Shown: positions 33,669 through 41,051 of the stretch, one piece after another
How the letters are laid out: each line of letters starts with the position of its first letter
How positions within the stretch are numbered: position 1 is the stretch's first letter
Made by a program: the position numbers and the translations under genes
The notes under the pieces: model-generated
Database searches by the model: none
What the model was told of the DNA's origin: nothing
What the model saw: the letters and a program-made list of their open reading frames with translations, nothing else
DNA from: Streptomyces cucumeris
Lineage (GTDB): Bacteria; Actinomycetota; Actinomycetes; Streptomycetales; Streptomycetaceae
Assembly (NCBI RefSeq): GCF_024295805.1
Contig: NZ_JANCLX010000044.1
Location: 20,750-65,950 of the forward strand
DNA: 45,201 nt
Direction: 5' to 3'

Positions 33669-35552
33669 GTGGGAGCCTTGCTTCCTCTCTCGCGTGAGTC
33701 CGTCTCGCGGACGACGCTGCCTGGAAGTGTGCGCGCGCCCGGTGCCGCCAGGGCCTTCGTCCGGACCACGCTGACCGGGGCAAACACCACGGAGACATTG
33801 GGCCTGGCCACGCTCGGTGTACGGCTGGTGGACGACGCGGTCCTGCTGGTGAGCGAACTGGTGACCAACGCCGTTCTGCACGCGGGCACCCGGGTCGAGA
33901 TCGTCTGCCGTCTCCAGGCCGGGCACGGACCGGCCGAGCCCGCCCGGCCCACCGCCCCGGAGGAGCCTGCCGTCGCCGAGGACGAGCCGCTCCACCCCGG
34001 CATCGTGGTGGAGGTGACCGATCTCCACCCCGCCAGCGCGGTGTACGGCGGACCGGATGCCCAGCGCCGGGGCCGCGGCCGGGGGCTCCAGCTCATCGGG
34101 GCGCTCGCCGAGTCCTGGGGGGTGACCTACCACCGCACCCGGAAGACGGTGTGGTTCCGGCTGGACGCCGAGGAGGAGGAGCCCGAGCTCCACGCCGTCC
34201 CCACCAGCGCGCTCGGCCGTGAGCTGCGGTTCGCCGAGACCCTGGCCCCCTCCCCGCTGCGCGGGCGCCGTGACTCCACCGCCGAATGGGTCGACCGCGG
34301 CGGACCGTCGTTCCTGGCCGAGGCCAGTGAGCTGCTGACCGGACAGCTCGACGAGAACATGGTCGCCGCCCTGGCCGGACAGCTACTGGTGCCCCGGCTG
34401 GCCGACTGGTGCGCGGTCTGGCTGACCACCGAGTCCGGAGGGCTGGAGCTGGCCCGGGTCTGGCACACCGACGAGCGCCGTATCGACGCGCTGCGCGTGG
34501 TCCTGGAAGGGCATCCGCCGCCCAGCGGGCTGGGCACCGCGGGCACCCCCTGGCCCTGGCCGCAGATCGCCGACACCCATGGCACGGGCGGCTCCGCACT
34601 GGCCTTCCCGCTGATCGCCCACGGCCGCAGCCACGGGGTGCTGCTGCTCGGCCGGGCGGGCGTGGCCCAGATGACCGAAGGCGTGGTGCGGCTGTCCGAG
34701 GACGTGTCACGGCGGGTGGCACAGGCCGTGGCCACCGCACGGCAGTACACCCGGCAGGCGACCATCAGCAGGGCGCTGCAGCGCCGCCAGCTACCCACCT
34801 CACTGGCCCATATCCCGGGGATCGACACCGCGATCGTCTACGAACCGCACGGCGAGGGCCAGACCGTCGGCGGCGACTTCTACGACCTGTTCCCGATGGG
34901 CGACCGCTGCTGGTGCTTCCTGCTGGGCGATGTACAGGGCAGCGACCCGGAGGCCATGTCGGTCACCGGTCTGGCCCGCCATCTGGTCCGGCTGCTGGCC
35001 CGGGAGGGCCATGGCGTGGAATCGGTGCTCAGCCGACTGAACCAGGCGCTGCTGGAGGAGGCCGCCGAGGCCGTGGCGATCGGCGGGGAGCAGGCCAGGC
35101 CACGCTTCCTGAGCCTGCTCTACGGGGAGCTGGAGCCCGACGCGGACGGCGGCGGGATCGCCCGCTGCACCCTGGCCAGTGCCGGACATCCGCTGCCGCT
35201 GCGGCTGACCGCGGACGGTGCGGTGAGCCCGGCGGCCACGCCCCAGATGCTGCTGGGCATCGACGAGAATCCCGGCTTCCACGCCGACACCCTCGACCTG
35301 GCACCGGGTGAGACGCTGCTGTGCGTCACCGACGGGGTGACCGAGCGGCGGAACGGCAATCGCCAGCTCGACGACGACGACGGCCTCGCCGACATTCTGC
35401 GCGGCTGTGTGGGTCTCGGCGCCAAGGCGGTCGCGGAGCGGGTGCGGCGGGCCACGCATGAGTTCAGCGCCGAGCCGATCGACGACGATCTCGCGGTGCT
35501 GGTGCTGGAGGCGGTGCCCCCGGTGACGGTGGATCTGCTGCGGGAGCCGTGA
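33669..35552 (+). CDS. ATPase-GAF-PP2C phosphatase, SpoIIE/RsbU type
   Basis: A 627-residue regulator. Residues ~20-165 form an RsbW-like HATPase domain (SELVTNAVLHAGTRV as N box; RGRGRGLQLIGALAESWGV as G box). Residues ~200-350 look like a GAF domain. Residues ~375-625 are a PP2C/SpoIIE phosphatase with GGDFYDLF, LLGDVQG, SAGHPLPL and IDDDLAVLVL metal ligands. Such proteins set the phosphorylation of anti-anti-sigma factors and can act as both kinase and phosphatase, as with OsaC in S. coelicolor. It starts with GTG 33669 (AGGAG 6 bases upstream) and is divergent from the hybrid kinase, sharing a 93-bp AT-rich region, so the two arms probably respond together. Confidence 0.92.
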   Translation: MGALLPLSRESVSRTTLPGSVRAPGAARAFVRTTLTGANTTETLGLATLGVRLVDDAVLLVSELVTNAVLHAGTRVEIVCRLQAGHGPAEPARPTAPEEPAVAEDEPLHPGIVVEVTDLHPASAVYGGPDAQRRGRGRGLQLIGALAESWGVTYHRTRKTVWFRLDAEEEEPELHAVPTSALGRELRFAETLAPSPLRGRRDSTAEWVDRGGPSFLAEASELLTGQLDENMVAALAGQLLVPRLADWCAVWLTTESGGLELARVWHTDERRIDALRVVLEGHPPPSGLGTAGTPWPWPQIADTHGTGGSALAFPLIAHGRSHGVLLLGRAGVAQMTEGVVRLSEDVSRRVAQAVATARQYTRQATISRALQRRQLPTSLAHIPGIDTAIVYEPHGEGQTVGGDFYDLFPMGDRCWCFLLGDVQGSDPEAMSVTGLARHLVRLLAREGHGVESVLSRLNQALLEEAAEAVAIGGEQARPRFLSLLYGELEPDADGGGIARCTLASAGHPLPLRLTADGAVSPAATPQMLLGIDENPGFHADTLDLAPGETLLCVTDGVTERRNGNRQLDDDDGLADILRGCVGLGAKAVAERVRRATHEFSAEPIDDDLAVLVLEAVPPVTVDLLREP

Positions 35553-35562
35553 GGGGCGGCTC

Positions 35563-35594
35563 CGGGCCCGGCCGGGTCGGACCGGCCGGGCCCG
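35563..35594. terminator. Bidirectional hairpin between phosphatase and enoyl-CoA hydratase genes
   Basis: Arms 35563-35575 and 35582-35594 (CGGGCCCGGCCGG and its complement) form a 13-bp stem with loop GTCGGA, midway between convergent stops. Confidence 0.82.
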
Positions 35595-35608
35595 TCATAC
35601 CGGCCGGG

Positions 35609-36388
35609 TCAGTCCGTCACACCCGCGAGCTCCCGCAGCCGGCGGGCCTGGGCGGCGCGCTCGGCGGTGCGCTGCTCCTCGTAGGTCCGGTCCGCGGCAC
35701 CGCGCAGCAGCGCCTTGGTCTCGATCACGGCGCCCCGGTCCGCGGCGAGCAGTGCCGCAGCCAGGTCCGAGACCGCGCCGTCCAGTTCGGCGGCGGGCAC
35801 GACGAGATTGGCCAGACCGGTGCGCTCGGCCTCATCGGCGTGGACGAACCGCCCGGTGGCGCAGATCTCCAGCGCACGGGCATAGCCCACCAGACCCACC
35901 AGCGGATGGGTGCCGGTGAGGTCGGGAACCAGCCCGAGGCTGGTCTCCCGCATGGCGAACTGCACATCGTCGGCGCACACCCGCAGATCGCAGGCGAGCG
36001 CAAGCTGGAACCCGGCGCCGATGGCATGGCCCTGTACGGCGGCGATGGAGACGATGTCGTTCCTCCGCCACCAGGTGAAAGCGTCCTGGTACTCGGCGAT
36101 GGTGGCGTCCAGTTCGGCGTCCGAACCGCGCGCCAAGTCGATGAACGACGGCTCGCCGTCGAAGCCCTCGGGTGTGAAGGCCTGACGGTCCAGACCCGCC
36201 GAGAAGCTCTTGCCCTCAGCGCGCAGCACCACCACCCGCACACTGCCCGGCAGCGACCGTCCCGCCTCGGCCAGGGTCCGCCACATCGCGGGCGACTGGG
36301 CGTTGCGCTTGGCCGGACGGGACAGGGTCACCGTGGCGACCGCATCATCGACGGTGAGCTGAACGCCGTCCTTGTCGAGCAGGGTCAC
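35609..36388 (-). CDS. Enoyl-CoA hydratase/isomerase family protein
   Basis: A 259-residue crotonase-fold enzyme. The CoA-binding and oxyanion segments are visible: SRPAKRNAQSPAMW, GKSFSAGLD, and VQGHAIGAGFQLALACDLRV. ETSLGLVPDLTGTHPL carries the residues at the usual Glu position, suggesting hydratase activity, but members of this superfamily catalyse many reactions. The GTG at 36388 (MTLLDKDGVQLTV) is preceded by GGAGG 6 bases upstream; the longer open frame to 36637 is rejected. Two palindromic sequences lie just upstream, suggesting regulation by a TetR- or GntR-like repressor. Confidence 0.9.
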   Translation of the reverse strand: MTLLDKDGVQLTVDDAVATVTLSRPAKRNAQSPAMWRTLAEAGRSLPGSVRVVVLRAEGKSFSAGLDRQAFTPEGFDGEPSFIDLARGSDAELDATIAEYQDAFTWWRRNDIVSIAAVQGHAIGAGFQLALACDLRVCADDVQFAMRETSLGLVPDLTGTHPLVGLVGYARALEICATGRFVHADEAERTGLANLVVPAAELDGAVSDLAAALLAADRGAVIETKALLRGAADRTYEEQRTAERAAQARRLRELAGVTD

Positions 36389-36407
36389 AGGAAGCCTCCG
36401 GTCGGCC

Positions 36408-36428
36408 GCAGTCAGTACAAGTGACTGC
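36408..36428. promoter_or_regulatory. Palindromic operator GCAGTCA-N7-TGACTGC
   Basis: A perfect 7-bp inverted repeat with a 7-bp spacer (GTACAAG), starting 20 bp upstream of the enoyl-CoA hydratase start. Size and position fit a repressor operator overlapping the promoter. Confidence 0.6.
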
Positions 36429-36429
36429 A

Positions 36430-36472
36430 CAGTAACCACCCGGCCGGACCGCCGGTCAACCGGGTGGTACTG
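36430..36472. promoter_or_regulatory. Second inverted repeat CAGTAaCCACCCGG / CCGGGTGGTACTG
   Basis: A 13-bp inverted repeat (36430-36443 and 36460-36472, one extra A in the left arm) with a 16-bp spacer. It lies between the small HTH gene and enoyl-CoA hydratase. It could be the HTH gene's terminator or a second operator for the hydratase gene; the CAGT/ACTG ends resemble the half-site of the neighbouring palindrome. Confidence 0.5.
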
Positions 36473-36503
36473 CCATACCTGCCGGTGACGACGTGATACG
36501 GGA

Positions 36504-36725
36504 TCAGGCCGATGGGGCCTTCTTGCCCCGTGTCGCGCCTCCACGACCACGTAGGGAGACACCTGATTCGCTGAGCATCCGGTGAACGAATCCATAGGAA
36601 CGGCCGGTCTCCTCGGCCAGCGCCCGGATGCTCGCACCGGAGTCGTACTTCTTCTTCAGGTCTGCCGCGAGCTTTTCGCGCGCGGCGCCGGTCACCCGGC
36701 TGCCCTTCTTCAGAGTCTCGGCCAC
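36504..36725 (-). CDS. Small helix-turn-helix DNA-binding protein
   Basis: A 73-residue basic protein: (GTG start) MAETLKKGSRVTGAAREKLA, then LKKKYDSGASIRALAEETGRSYGFVHRMLSESGVSLRGRGG. The segment SIRALAEETGRSYGFVHRML is a clear helix-turn-helix of the resolvase/TrfB-like kind. The C-terminal GRGGATRGKKAPSA is a basic tail. AGGAGG lies about 7 bases before the GTG at 36725; the open frame reaching 36791 is rejected. Such proteins are conserved in Streptomyces as single-domain regulators of unknown target; it may control the adjacent hydratase gene, but that is only inferred from position. Confidence 0.88.
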   Translation of the reverse strand: MAETLKKGSRVTGAAREKLAADLKKKYDSGASIRALAEETGRSYGFVHRMLSESGVSLRGRGGATRGKKAPSA

Positions 36726-37136
36726 CCGTGCCTCCTCATGGGAAGTGCGCTCTGGACTCTCATGATCACCCCTACACGGCTTCCTGGCCACCCATTCGGC
36801 AAGGTCTGTGGAGGAAGGATTCCCTGAAATCGCGCCGCGACGGCCTTCGGAAGACAGGATTCCAACGCCGTTCGCCCTGACACTCCTTCGCGTTTACCGG
36901 AGAACGGGCAGGTCAGGGCATATGTGCAGGAGGTCGGACCCATACCGACCGGCGCACGGCACGCATCGCGCGCCGCACTGTGGCGGCGCGCCGCGATACC
37001 AGCCGTTCTCACTCAGATGATGGATCACACCTAGGCCGAATGATCTACAGGAAGTGGATCAGAACGGATCAATCGGACTTCGCTCCGGGGCGGGCGCAAG
37101 CGGCCCACCGGGGTGATCCGGGCGCCGCCCCGGCGG
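36726..37136. other. 411-bp intergenic region with a hairpin
   Basis: It lies between the ABC-F gene end and the HTH gene start. A perfect 9-bp stem, GCGCGCCGC (36968-36976) with GCGGCGCGC (36983-36991), has loop ACTGTG and could stop ABC-F transcription. Around 37020-37075 the sequence becomes less GC-rich and repeats GGATCA-type words. The HTH promoter should be near 36750-36800. No gene was supported in any frame. Confidence 0.55.
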
Positions 37137-38735
37137 TCAGGCGAGCGCGACCAGATCCGCGTAGTCCTCGCCCCACAGGTCCTCGACACCGTCCGGCAGC
37201 AGGATGATCCGCTCCGGCTGGAGCGCGTCGACCGCGCCCTCGTCGTGGGTCACCAGCACCACCGCGCCGGTGAAGGTGCGCAGCGCGCCGAGGATCTCCT
37301 CGCGGCTGGCCGGGTCGAGGTTGTTGGTGGGCTCGTCGAGGAGGAGCACATTGGCCGAGGAGACCACCAGGGTGGCCAGCGCCAGCCGGGTCTTCTCACC
37401 GCCGGAGAGCACCCCGGCGGGCTTGTCCACGTCGTCGCCGGAGAACAGGAAGGACCCCAGGGTCTTGCGGATGTCCACCAGGTCGAGGTCGGGGGCGGCC
37501 GAGCGCATGTTCTCCAGGACGGTGCGGTCCGGGTCGAGCGTCTCGTGCTCCTGCGCGTAGTAGCCCAGCTTCAGCCCGTGGCCCGGGGCCACCTGGCCGG
37601 TGTCCGGCTTCTCCACCCCGGCCAGCAGCCGCAGCAGGGTGGTCTTGCCCGCGCCGTTCAGGCCCAGGATGACCACACGGGACCCCTTGTCCACGGCCAG
37701 GTCCACATCGGTGAAGATCTCCAGCGAGCCGTACGACTTCGACAGGCCCTCGGCCGACAGCGGGGTCTTGCCGCACGGGGCCGGGTCCGGGAAGCGCAGC
37801 TTGGCGACCTTGTCGGACTGGCGCACATCGTCCAGACCGGCCAGCAGCCGCTCGGCGCGGCGGGCCATGTTCTGCGCGGCCACGGTCTTGGTGGCCTTGG
37901 CGCGCATCTTGTCCGCCTGCGAGTTGAGCGCGGCCGCCTTCTTCTCGGCGTTGGCCCGCTCGCGCTTGCGGCGCTTCTCGTCGGCCTCCCGCTGGGCCTG
38001 GTAGAGCTTCCAGCCCATGTTGTAGATGTCGATCACCGAGCGGTTGGCGTCCAGGTAGAAGACCTTGTTGACGACCGTCTCGACCAGGTCGACATCGTGG
38101 GAGATCACCACGAAGCCGCCGTTGTAGGTCTTCAGGTAGTCCCGCAGCCAGACGATGGAGTCGGCGTCGAGGTGGTTGGTCGGCTCGTCCAGGAGCAGCA
38201 CATCGGAGTCCGAGAAGAGGATCCGGGCCAGCTCGACACGGCGCCGCTGACCGCCGGAGAGGGTGTGCAGCGGCTGGCCGAGCACCCGGTCGGGCAGTCC
38301 GAGGCTGGCGGCGATGGTCGCGGCCTCCGCCTCGGCGGCATAGCCGCCCTTGGTGAGGAACTCGGTCTCCAGGCGCTCGTACTTCTTCATCGCGCGCTCG
38401 CGGGTGGCACCCTGGCCGTTCGCCATCCGGTCCTCGTTCTCGCGCATCTTGCGCAGGACGGAGTCCAGCTCACGGGCGGAGAGGATGCGGTCGCGGGCGA
38501 GGACGTCGAGATCGCCGGTGCGGGGGTCCTGCGGGAGGTAGCCGACCTGGCCGGAGCGGGCGATGGTGCCCCCGGCCGGGATGCCCTCACCGGCCAGACA
38601 CTTGGTGAGGGTGGTCTTGCCGGCTCCGTTGCGGCCGACCAGACCGATGCGGTCGCCCTTGGCGATGCGGAAGGTGGCTGACTCGATGAGGACGCGGGCG
38701 CCGGCACGCAATTCGACGCCGGAGGCGGTGATCAC
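37137..38735 (-). CDS. ABC-F family ATPase (ribosome-associated)
   Basis: A 532-residue duplicated ABC ATPase with no membrane segment. Domain 1: Walker A GRNGAGKTT (34-42), signature LSGGQRRR, Walker B VLLLDEPTNHLD. Linker (P-site tRNA-interaction motif) about 240-320, strongly basic (KRRKRERANAEKKAAAL). Domain 2: Walker A GLNGAGKTT, signature LSGGEKTR, Walker B LLLDEPTNNLD. Such proteins bind the ribosomal E site and either assist stalled translation (EttA/Uup type) or protect from antibiotics (ARE-type). The start is GTG 38735, with AGGAG 8 bases upstream. A short upstream ORF, MAILLVH, precedes it and suggests translation-dependent control, more usual for resistance-type ABC-F genes. Confidence 0.93.
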   Translation of the reverse strand: MITASGVELRAGARVLIESATFRIAKGDRIGLVGRNGAGKTTLTKCLAGEGIPAGGTIARSGQVGYLPQDPRTGDLDVLARDRILSARELDSVLRKMRENEDRMANGQGATRERAMKKYERLETEFLTKGGYAAEAEAATIAASLGLPDRVLGQPLHTLSGGQRRRVELARILFSDSDVLLLDEPTNHLDADSIVWLRDYLKTYNGGFVVISHDVDLVETVVNKVFYLDANRSVIDIYNMGWKLYQAQREADEKRRKRERANAEKKAAALNSQADKMRAKATKTVAAQNMARRAERLLAGLDDVRQSDKVAKLRFPDPAPCGKTPLSAEGLSKSYGSLEIFTDVDLAVDKGSRVVILGLNGAGKTTLLRLLAGVEKPDTGQVAPGHGLKLGYYAQEHETLDPDRTVLENMRSAAPDLDLVDIRKTLGSFLFSGDDVDKPAGVLSGGEKTRLALATLVVSSANVLLLDEPTNNLDPASREEILGALRTFTGAVVLVTHDEGAVDALQPERIILLPDGVEDLWGEDYADLVALA

Positions 38736-38821
38736 GGGAATTACTCCTGGGCAGGACGGGGCGGCGGACGGGACGGACGAGGGTGCTCCGACGCCGTCTA
38801 ATGCACGAGGAGAATTGCCAT
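38736..38821 (-). promoter_or_regulatory. Attenuator-like leader of the ABC-F gene
   Basis: The leader contains the 7-codon ORF at 38798-38821, a 62-base spacer, and the ABC-F ribosome binding site AGGAG at 38744-38748. CTCCT inside the short ORF (complement of 38808-38812) can pair with that AGGAG and could hide it. Spacer segments GACGGCG and CCGCCGCC may also pair. A ribosome halted on the ORF would expose the site, an arrangement known for several antibiotic-inducible genes. Mechanism is inferred. Confidence 0.55.
38798..38821 (-). CDS. Upstream leader peptide MAILLVH
   Basis: ATG GCA ATT CTC CTC GTG CAT TAG encodes MAILLVH. No ribosome binding site precedes the ATG, but TAAGCT is placed at -12 to -7 relative to its A, suitable for a leaderless transcript, a common situation in Streptomyces. 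Two codons (GCA and ATT) are rare in this GC range, which argues that the residues or bases are under selection. The stop is 62 bases before the ABC-F start. It may act in cis as an arrest peptide rather than as a functional product. Confidence 0.6.
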   Translation of the reverse strand: MAILLVH

Positions 38822-39034
38822 GCGGCTAGCTTAGCGGGGCGGGCAAGTCGTTTTTCCCGCGGCTTTCCCGCCGCGGTGGCCCCGTTCTCCCCCGGTGAGG
38901 GCCCCTGCGGGGCGACGGCCACCGGCTTTGCGGCGGGCCGTGGCGCGGCCGGCTCCGCACTCCGGTGCCAGACTGTGGAGCAGATCACATCGGATCGGAC
39001 AAGGTCGTCTCCGAGGAATCCGAGGAAGAGGTGA

Positions 39035-39457
39035 GTGATCGCCATGAGCGCCAGCCCGGGGGCCGGTCCGGCCATCTGCCCCACCCTGCTCTACCGCGAT
39101 GCCGGGGCGGCCATCGCACTGCTCACCGAGGGTTTCGGCTTCACGAGGGTCGCGGTGTACGAGGACGGCGCGGGGGTGGTCCAGCACGCCGAGCTGGCGT
39201 ACGGGAACGGAGTGGTGATGCTCGGCTCCGCGGGGCGCGAGGGCGTCTTCGCCCGCGCCATGGCGGACGCGGGCCCCACCGGGGTCTATGTGGCCGTGGA
39301 CGATGTGGACGCCCACCACCGGCGGGCCGCGGCGTACGGCGTGGAGATCCTGATGCCGCCCACCGACCAGGACTACGGCGCCCGGGACTATCTGGCGCGG
39401 GACCCCGAGGGCAACGTCTGGAGCTTCGGCAGCTACGTCCCCGCGACGGCCGGGTAG
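39035..39457 (+). CDS. VOC (glyoxalase/bleomycin resistance-like) family protein
   Basis: A ~140-residue two-module beta-alpha-beta protein. Module 1: PTLLYRDAGAAIALLTEGFGFTRVAVYEDG, module 2: GVYVAVDDVDAHHRRAAAYGVEI ending RDPEGNVWSFGSYVP. The final DPEGNxWxFG is typical of the VOC superfamily. Potential metal ligands (His, Glu) are not complete by eye, so it may bind a drug or a small molecule rather than catalyse. Start: GTG 39035 has GAGGA 8 bases upstream; an ATG at 39044 is the alternative. It is divergent from the ABC-F gene. Confidence 0.88.
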   Translation: MIAMSASPGAGPAICPTLLYRDAGAAIALLTEGFGFTRVAVYEDGAGVVQHAELAYGNGVVMLGSAGREGVFARAMADAGPTGVYVAVDDVDAHHRRAAAYGVEILMPPTDQDYGARDYLARDPEGNVWSFGSYVPATAG

Positions 39458-39474
39458 CCGCCCGGACCGGGCGG
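39458..39474. terminator. Hairpin between VOC and hypothetical gene ends
   Basis: CCGCCCGG and CCGGGCGG flank a single A, giving a ~7-bp stem with a 3-base loop right after the VOC stop. The two genes converge here. Confidence 0.6.
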
Positions 39475-39489
39475 CCCGGACCGCGCCCG

Positions 39490-40929
39490 TCAGACGCCGC
39501 CGGTGTGCACCTGGAAGGCCGCCCGCCGCACCGCCTTGGCGAGCGCCGGGTCCGGATGGGCGGCGGCCAGCGCCACCAGCACCTGCACGGTGCGGGGGTG
39601 GCCCACCGCCCGCACCTCGGCCAGCAGCGCGGGCACCGTGCCCTGTACCGCGGAGTCCAGATGGCGGACCAGCAGCGGGCTCTCACCGTGGTCGGAGATG
39701 GCCGCGGCGGTGTCCACCCACAGCCAGGTGGCCTCCTCGCGGGTGAGCGCGTCGAGCGCGTCCTCGGGGTCGGCGCCCTCGTGCTCGGCCAGCCACAGCA
39801 GGGCGTACGGCCGCAGGCAGGACTCCTCGACGGCGTCCCGCACCGACGGCTCGGCGGGTGCCCCGACCACGCGCAGCGCCTCGAAGGCGAGTCCGCGCAG
39901 CAGCGCGTCGTCCCCGCGGGCCGCGTCGAGCAGTTCGATGACGGCGCTGCCCACCGGCCGGGCGGCCAGCCAGGCCCGGTACTCGGCGCGGGCCGGACCG
40001 GGGGTGAGCCCGGCGCAGCCGCGCAGCATGTCGGGGGCGGGCTGTTCGATATTGCCCGCGGGACTCTGGGCGGCCACGCAGATCTGCTCCAGTTTGACCC
40101 ACACCGCCCAGTTGCCCAGCGCGGTGAGCACGGCCTCGCGGGGGTCGTCCGTCGCGCCGTCGCCGTCGCCCTCGCCCACGGTGAGCGCCCCGACGGAGGC
40201 GAGGGCGCCCAGGGCCCAGTCGAGCAGCCGCCGCAGCGCGTCCTCGGCCGCGTCCGCCGCCTCGGTCGCACCGGCTCCGGCGGATGTGCGGGCGGGTTCA
40301 CCGGTCCGTGCGCCGTCGTGCTCCTGGGGCACCTCACAGCGCTCGGTGCGCAGTTCGGCCACCCGCTGCCGGAGCATGTCCAGCAGCGCGGCCACCGGCA
40401 CCGGCCCGGCCGAGAGCTGGAGCAGGGAGAGCAACTGCGGCACGGCCTCCACGACCTCGGACACGGCCGTGGGTTCCGCGGTGGCCGGGGCGGGACTCAC
40501 CAGGGACCACGCGTCCAGCAGCGCGACCCAGCCGCGCAGCACCGCGCTGTCGTCCCGGTGCCACGCCTTGAGCCGCCAGCCGAGCCGGGCGGCACCGCCG
40601 TGGATCTCCACCAGACCGACCAGCCGGGCCCGGTCCCAGTCGGCCCGTACCTCCTCCGGGGTCAGCCCCAGCGCCGCCGCGGCACCGGCCGCGGCCTCGT
40701 CGGAGAGCGCGCCGGGCGCGCCGTGCTGGGCCGCCGCCCAATGGGCCATCTCGACGGCACCGGCCAGTCCCGATCGGGCCTGCCGGGCCAGCTCCGCGGG
40801 CGGCGGGGTGCCCTCGGGCGGACGGGGCGCCGGACGGGAGCCGCGGTGCGACGCGGGCCTGCGGTCGGTGGCCACCGGCCGCTGGCGGACGAGTCGGAGC
40901 CGGGAGTCGCGCGGAGTACGGGACGTCAC
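39490..40929 (-). CDS. Conserved hypothetical protein, helical (HEAT-like C-terminus)
   Basis: About 479 residues, acidic and Ala/Leu-rich, with no membrane or signal segments. After a basic N-terminal tail (TSRTPRDSRLRLVRQRP) and a Pro-rich stretch, the body is helical: ARQARSGLAGAVEMAHWAAA, and a WVALLDAWSLV segment. The C-terminal ~200 residues contain repeating helix pairs (LLRGLAFEALRVVGAPAEPS, TVPALLAEVRAVGHPRTVQV) similar to HEAT repeats. GTG at 40929 is chosen because the upstream residues are Arg-rich and not protein-like. No family is recognised; proteins of this kind are conserved in Streptomyces. Possible role in protein interactions only. Confidence 0.75.
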   Translation of the reverse strand: MTSRTPRDSRLRLVRQRPVATDRRPASHRGSRPAPRPPEGTPPPAELARQARSGLAGAVEMAHWAAAQHGAPGALSDEAAAGAAAALGLTPEEVRADWDRARLVGLVEIHGGAARLGWRLKAWHRDDSAVLRGWVALLDAWSLVSPAPATAEPTAVSEVVEAVPQLLSLLQLSAGPVPVAALLDMLRQRVAELRTERCEVPQEHDGARTGEPARTSAGAGATEAADAAEDALRRLLDWALGALASVGALTVGEGDGDGATDDPREAVLTALGNWAVWVKLEQICVAAQSPAGNIEQPAPDMLRGCAGLTPGPARAEYRAWLAARPVGSAVIELLDAARGDDALLRGLAFEALRVVGAPAEPSVRDAVEESCLRPYALLWLAEHEGADPEDALDALTREEATWLWVDTAAAISDHGESPLLVRHLDSAVQGTVPALLAEVRAVGHPRTVQVLVALAAAHPDPALAKAVRRAAFQVHTGGV

Positions 40930-41051
40930 GGAAGCAGTTTCGCCGTTGACGGCCCGAAAGCCCAATCGGCACCCGTCCGGCGGTCGCCTCCGGCGCGGGG
41001 AACGCGCGTTCCGCGCACCGCGCGAGCGCGGCCGGGCGCTGCGGGAGAGCG

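Noticed and set aside
38820..38834. Plus-strand mini-ORF MRLA after GAGGAGAATTGCC
   Set aside because: It looks like a good ribosome binding site and ATG, but the only plus-strand gene is 200 bp away; the complementary minus-strand MAILLVH ORF explains the sequence better.
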